A stretch of DNA of 64,000 nucleotides from contig JAZGTN010000098.1 in assembly GCA_037783415.1 (NCBI GenBank), positions 1,178,001 through 1,242,000 of the forward strand, given 5' to 3'. The notes under the pieces are model-generated. The model was given only the letters and a program-made list of their open reading frames with translations, was not told the origin of the DNA and ran no database searches. Numbering within the stretch: the first letter of the stretch is position 1; each line of letters begins with the position of its first letter. Both the position numbers and the translations under genes were made by a program. This document shows, piece after piece, positions 59,223 through 64,000 of the stretch. Source of the stretch: Leptasterias polaris. Taxonomy: Eukaryota > Echinodermata > Asteroidea > Forcipulatida > Asteriidae.

Positions 59223-59399
59223 TATAGACCTTATGCATTGACGTCACCAAGCCGCCATCTTAGAGGTAAACTGATGATGAAACAATGGAAACGCGCTGAT
59301 TTGTACGCGCGGCGCACAAGACTGGCCAATGAGCATCTTCCTTTTGACCTCTAGGTGAGGGCACCATACTCAAATGACGTCATATGCATAAGGTCTATT
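59223..59399. mobile_element. MITE with TGACGTCA in both ends
   Basis: ATAGACCTTATGCATTGACG TCA left; TGACGTCATATGCATAAGGT CTAT right. The CRE-type octamer is at 59239 and 59375. Interior has GGCCAATGAG. Confidence 0.88.
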
Positions 59400-61487
59400 G
59401 TGTGGCTTACTGCTTTATCAAGTTTTGTTTTTCTAACCATTTCATTGACTTGAAATGTTTTTAAAAGATTTGTACAAAGCAACACTGATTTTTTTTGCCG
59501 TTCTTTGAATTTTAAAAATGTTGTATCAATGTCAAATAATAGGTATTGGAACAGCATGCTAACCTGCTGGGCATTCTCACTAACTTTCATATGATATAGC
59601 ACTTAGCAGAAACTGTGGTGAAAGTGCATGTGCTACAACAATTATCAATGCCCATTAATTATGCTCATTTGTTGCTTCTTTTTAAGCTAGAAACAACTCT
59701 GCTCACTGCCACTTGAAAAAAACTCTTAAGCAAGATGTGCTGTAAACTTAATTGTGACCTGTTCTTACAAAATCATACAGAACTGGGCACTTGTCGTTAT
59801 CAAGTTATTTATACACTTTTATTTAGTAAAACATTGACACAAAGAAAGTCCTGACCTTTAACACTTTAGATTGAACAAACAAATTTGGGATAGCTCAGAA
59901 TTGACCTTCCTGGCAGTTCTATATGATATCATGAAACAGGACATTATTTTCTTTTTGCAAATACTTTTTCATGGAAGAGGTTGCACCCAGTGTCTTGTTT
60001 CTTACTCATTAACAAAATTGTCAAACATTGGCTGGGGAATTTGTTTTTGAGAAGTGATGACTGCTATTTCTAGAAGCTACAAAGTGCAAAAGTCAGTAAG
60101 TTTATCAATGAAAGTTTTTAAATCCATAGAATTTGATGTGCCAGTTTGTTTCTTTGTTTATTGCCTGCTTGTCATTTTTGGCTATTGTTTTGTCTGTGCT
60201 TTCCATGGTTTATAAACAAATATAAATATATATATGTATTTTTTGTTTAAAGTAATTATTATTCTTATTAATTTAATTTTAAATTTTTTCCTATTTCTTG
60301 TTACGTGAGGTAGATATATTTACAGTTTTGTTCGTTCTGTTTCTGGTCACTTTCTCTTTCCTGTCAAAGACAAAGTAAATGGTGGACAATTTCTTCAATA
60401 TTGTATTTTTTAATTTTGATTATTACTTTCAAACTGAACCCTCAATTCTTGTCCTTGTTTTCACCACCTAATTAGAAGAAATGTTCATAAGTTGGTTGTG
60501 TTGTGTGTATATTGTAAGTAAAAGGATGGAAATCTACCACAAAATAATATTTTGCTTTCCCTGTAGGATTTTTGATGTTTTTGTTATTCTTCTTTTTTTA
60601 AATAAGTATAATTTGTGCACTTCTAAATGTGACATCAATAACAATATTTGCACGTTGCAGAGGTTGAGGGTGTTAAAAGTGCAGCCAGCTTTGTTTGAAG
60701 AGGGCTGAAAGCAGCCTTGTTTCCGTGGGCAGCGCGCCATTACGATACCTCTCGTCACTAACCCCTGGATGGGAAGCACTAAAATCAATGCTGATTGGCT
60801 TAGCAAAAGTAACTGCTCTGCTCGCATACTTGTTAAAAAACTTGTTAAAAAGCTTAGTATGTGCGTGTAAATATGCACATATTTTGACGCAATACACTTT
60901 AAATGAATCCATGTTTTCACATGATAACCCTCAACTGCATACGAGAGGGACCAGTTGCTCTTTGACTTCTCTGCGTAGTCTCTAACACAGAATGGACCAA
61001 CCACAGAACTAAAAAAAATATCCAATATATTTGGATATTTCAAAGTCAAACTATCAGGAGTTATGATCAAGCCAGGCATTCTGGGATAGAAAAAAAGTAG
61101 TCGGCGAGATCGTACACCACTGGGAACAAGGTCGGGCTGAATTTAGTTAGTTCTACCCAAAATCTTTTTTCTTTTTTTTTAGTTGCCTATTTCAAATTTT
61201 CTGTGTGCATTCTGATTGTTGATGCTTGGGTTATTTTCTGAGTATGTGAAGTACCCTTTTAGCTGCTGTAAACATGTACATGGTGTTTGTACACCTGTTT
61301 TAAATGCATGGAATTTCATGATTGGCTGCAAGGAAGTAGAAGCGTTTGTGATTTTGCTGTCCAGTGATGTGGCATGACACATGTTCCTTGTTGAATTTTC
61401 ATAACTCATTGACATGGTGCTATGTGATTGTTGTGGGTTGGATTTGTTTTCTCATTGCCATGTACATTATAAGACAAAGTTTTCAAT

Positions 61488-61868
61488 TTAAAGGCAGGTT
61501 GTACCTTGGTAATAACTCTTACAAGTTAACCATAACAAAGTACGTGGTTACGAGCACTGGAGAGCTGTTGATATTATCAAACATTGTTAGAAACGACTCC
61601 TTTGAGGTAATGTAGTTTTAGAGAAAGAGATACCTGTAATTTTTCGCCCCAAAATTAGAATCTGATAAAGGCTTCAGGTATGAAGCCTTTCTCAGGCAAC
61701 TGAAAGCACACAATTCTATGCAACAAGAGTGGTTTTTCTTTCATAATTTTCTTGCTACTTTGATGAAAAATTGAGCCCAAATTCTCACTGGTTTGTTACT
61801 TTATGCATATGTTGTGAATGTGAGGATACTGGTCTTTGACAATTACCAAAAGTATACCCTGCCTTTAC
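61488..61868. mobile_element. MITE of the TTAA family, antisense
   Basis: TTAAAGGCAGGTTGTACCTT left; AAAAGTATACCCTGCCTTTA right; central GAAGCCTTTCTCAGG hairpin shared with 21591-22004. Confidence 0.85.
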
Positions 61869-62027
61869 TCTAGTTAGTGCTTAATTTTATTATTTTACTG
61901 TAAATCGCTTTGAAGCCATATACTATAGTGCCTTGTATGAGGGTGTGGCACTATGTAAATGCTTCATTAATACTGTCATTATTAGTTGTTAACCACAGGC
62001 TAATTTTCCAGGATCCTTCCTCGCTGT

Positions 62028-64000
62028 AACAAAATCCAACACCATTTGGTAACTCAACACCCAAACTGTTGGACTCTGCTTATGGTGGTACATGTGTGTC
62101 TGATCCCATGTAAAGCATAGTCAGCTTGCAGTCCTCAGTCTAACACCATTCAGTAACTCAACACCCAAACTGATGGACTTGGTAGTACATGTATGTCTGA
62201 CCCCATGTAAAGCATAGTCAGCTTGCAGTCCTCAGTCTAACACCATTCAGTAACTCAACACCCAAACTGTTGGACTCTGCTTATGGTGGTACATGTATGT
62301 CTGATCCCATGTAAAGCATAGTCAGTTTGCAGTCCTCAGTCTAACACCATTCAGTAACTCAACACCCAAACTGTTGGACTCTGCTTATGGTGGTACATGT
62401 GTGCCTGATCCCATGTAAAGCATAGTCAGTTTGCAGTCCTCAGTCTAACACCATTCAGTAACTCAACACCCAAACTGTTGGACTCTGCTTATGGTGGTAC
62501 ATGTATGTCTGATCCCATGTAAAGCATAGTCAGTTTGCAGTCCTCAGTCTAACACCATTCAGTAACTCAACACCCAAACTGTTGGACTCTGCTTATGGTG
62601 GTACATGTATGTCTGATCCCATGTAAAGCATAGTCAGTTTGCAGTCCTCAGTCTAACACCATTCAGTAACTCAACACCCAAACTGTTGGACTCTGCTTAT
62701 GGTGGTACATGTATGTCTGATCCCATGTAAAGCATAGTCAGTTTGCAGTCCTCAGTCTAACACCATTCAGTAACTCAACACCCAAACTGTTGGACTCTGC
62801 TTATGGTGGTACATGTATGTCTGATCCCATGTAAAGCATAGTCAGTTTGCAGTCCTCAGTCTAACACCATTCAGTAACTCAACACCCAAACTGTTGGACT
62901 CTGCTTATGGTGGTACATGTATGTCTGATCCCATGTAAAGCATAGTCAGTTTGCAGTCCTCAGTCTAACACCATTCAGTAACTCAACACCCAAACTGTTG
63001 GACTATGCTTATGGTGGTACATGTGTGTCTGATCCCATGTAAAGCATAGTCAGTTTGCAGTCCTCAGTCTAACACCATTCAGTAACTCAACACCCAAACT
63101 GTTGGACTCTGCTTATGGTGGTACATGTATGTCTGATCCCATGTAAAGCATAGTCAGTTTGCAGTCCTCAGTCTAACACCATTCAGTAACTCAACACCCA
63201 AACTGTTGGACTCTGCTTATGGTGGTACATGTGTGCCTGATCCCATGTAAAGCATAGTCAGTTTGCAGTCCTCAGTCTAACACCATTCAGTAACTCAACA
63301 CCCAAACTGTTGGACTCTGCTTATGGTGGTACATGTATGTCTGATCCCATGTAAAGCATAGTCAGTTTGCAGTCCTCAGTCTAACACCATTCAGTAACTC
63401 AACACCCAAACTGTTGGACTCTGCTTATGGTGGTACATGTATGTCTGATCCCATGTAAAGCATAGTCAGTTTGCAGTCCTCAGTCTAACACCATTCAGTA
63501 ACTCAACACCCAAACTGTTGGACTCTGCTTATGGTGGTACATGTATGTCTGATCCCATGTAAAGCATAGTCAGTTTGCAGTCCTCAGTCTAACACCATTC
63601 AGTAACTCAACACCCAAACTGTTGGACTCTGCTTATGGTGGTACATGTATGTCTGATCCCATGTAAAGCATAGTCAGTTTGCAGTCCTCAGTCTAACACC
63701 ATTCAGTAACTCAACACCCAAACTGTTGGACTCTGCTTATGGTGGTACATGTATGTCTGATCCCATGTAAAGCATAGTCAGTTTGCAGTCCTCAGTCTAA
63801 CACCATTCAGTAACTCAACACCCAAACTGTTGGACTATGCTTATGGTGGTACATGTGTGTCTGATCCCATGTAAAGCATAGTCAGTTTGCAGTCCTCAGT
63901 CTAACACCATTCAGTAACTCAACACCCAAACTGTTGGACTCTGCTTATGGTGGTACATGTATGTCTGATCCCATGTAAAGCATAGTCAGTTTGCAGTCCT
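62028..64000. repeat. 104-bp satellite array, runs off the window
   Basis: About 19 monomers starting CTAACACCATTCAGTAACTC, with GTTGGACTCTGCTTATGGTG and GATCCCATGTAAAGCATAGT. The period is 104 bp after a first 97-bp variant. Two private variants (GTGCCTGA at 62401 and 63233; GACTATGC at 63001 and 63833) recur after exactly 832 bp, i.e. eight monomers. Confidence 0.95.

Larger units (their letters stand above)
58626..62027. other. Intron after exon 30, before the satellite
   Basis: Holds a SINE fragment, a CRE-like MITE (59223-59399) and a TTAA MITE (61488-61868). 59400-61480 shows no recognised repeat or exon. The 181-codon minus-strand frame at 60534-61079 matches nothing I know. Confidence 0.65.

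Noticed and set aside
60534..61079. 181-codon minus-strand open frame
   Set aside because: No recognisable domain, no splice or start context, and it lies within an ITPR intron on the opposite strand; likely chance.

Overview
The window is animal nuclear DNA. It carries the middle part of one large multi-exon gene on the + strand, the inositol 1,4,5-trisphosphate receptor (ITPR), an IP3-gated Ca2+ release channel of the endoplasmic reticulum. I find 30 well-supported coding exons between 3418 and 58625. They join in consistent phase with GT/AG borders to 4515 nt (1505 codons), about residue 209 to the S2 region of vertebrate ITPR1 (numbering recalled from the family). Three tiny symmetric candidate microexons (27, 15 and 18 nt) lie in one 7.6 kb intron. 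The start codon and first about 208 residues lie upstream; the rest of the regulatory domain and the C-terminal channel pore lie downstream. No other protein-coding gene is supported on either strand.

Several things suggest a marine invertebrate deuterostome, most likely an echinoderm and perhaps a sea star: one ITPR gene resembling the vertebrate ITPR1 layout, frequent TACATGTA-type motifs, tRNA-derived SINEs, and many short inverted-repeat elements of a kind I associate with asteroid genomes. The species assignment is inference.

Layout: 1-3417 intron with SINE and other repeats; 3418-4523 first exons of the IP3-binding core; 4524-14510 a 10 kb repeat-bearing intron; 14511-24439 rest of the IP3-binding core; 24967-27864 start of the regulatory alpha-solenoid; 27865-35499 a long intron with three candidate microexons at the position of vertebrate splice site S3; 35500-55358 dense exons of the regulatory domain, including a conserved PKA-type RRDS site; 58569-58625 a 57-nt exon at the position of vertebrate splice site S2; 62028-64000 a 104-bp satellite array that runs off the window.

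The most unusual signal is in the intron starts. Four introns of this gene (after exons ending at 25706, 36973, 38176 and 52228) begin with tandem repeats whose unit contains the last bases of the upstream exon plus its 5' splice site, so the donor site is present four to about twelve times in a row. In one case the second donor would add 19 codons in frame. Other points of interest: a perfect histone-type 3' stem-loop inside a repeat and a related 28-bp array; a satellite with an 8-monomer higher-order period of 832 bp; nested foldback elements; and exon borders at all three vertebrate ITPR1 alternative-splice positions.
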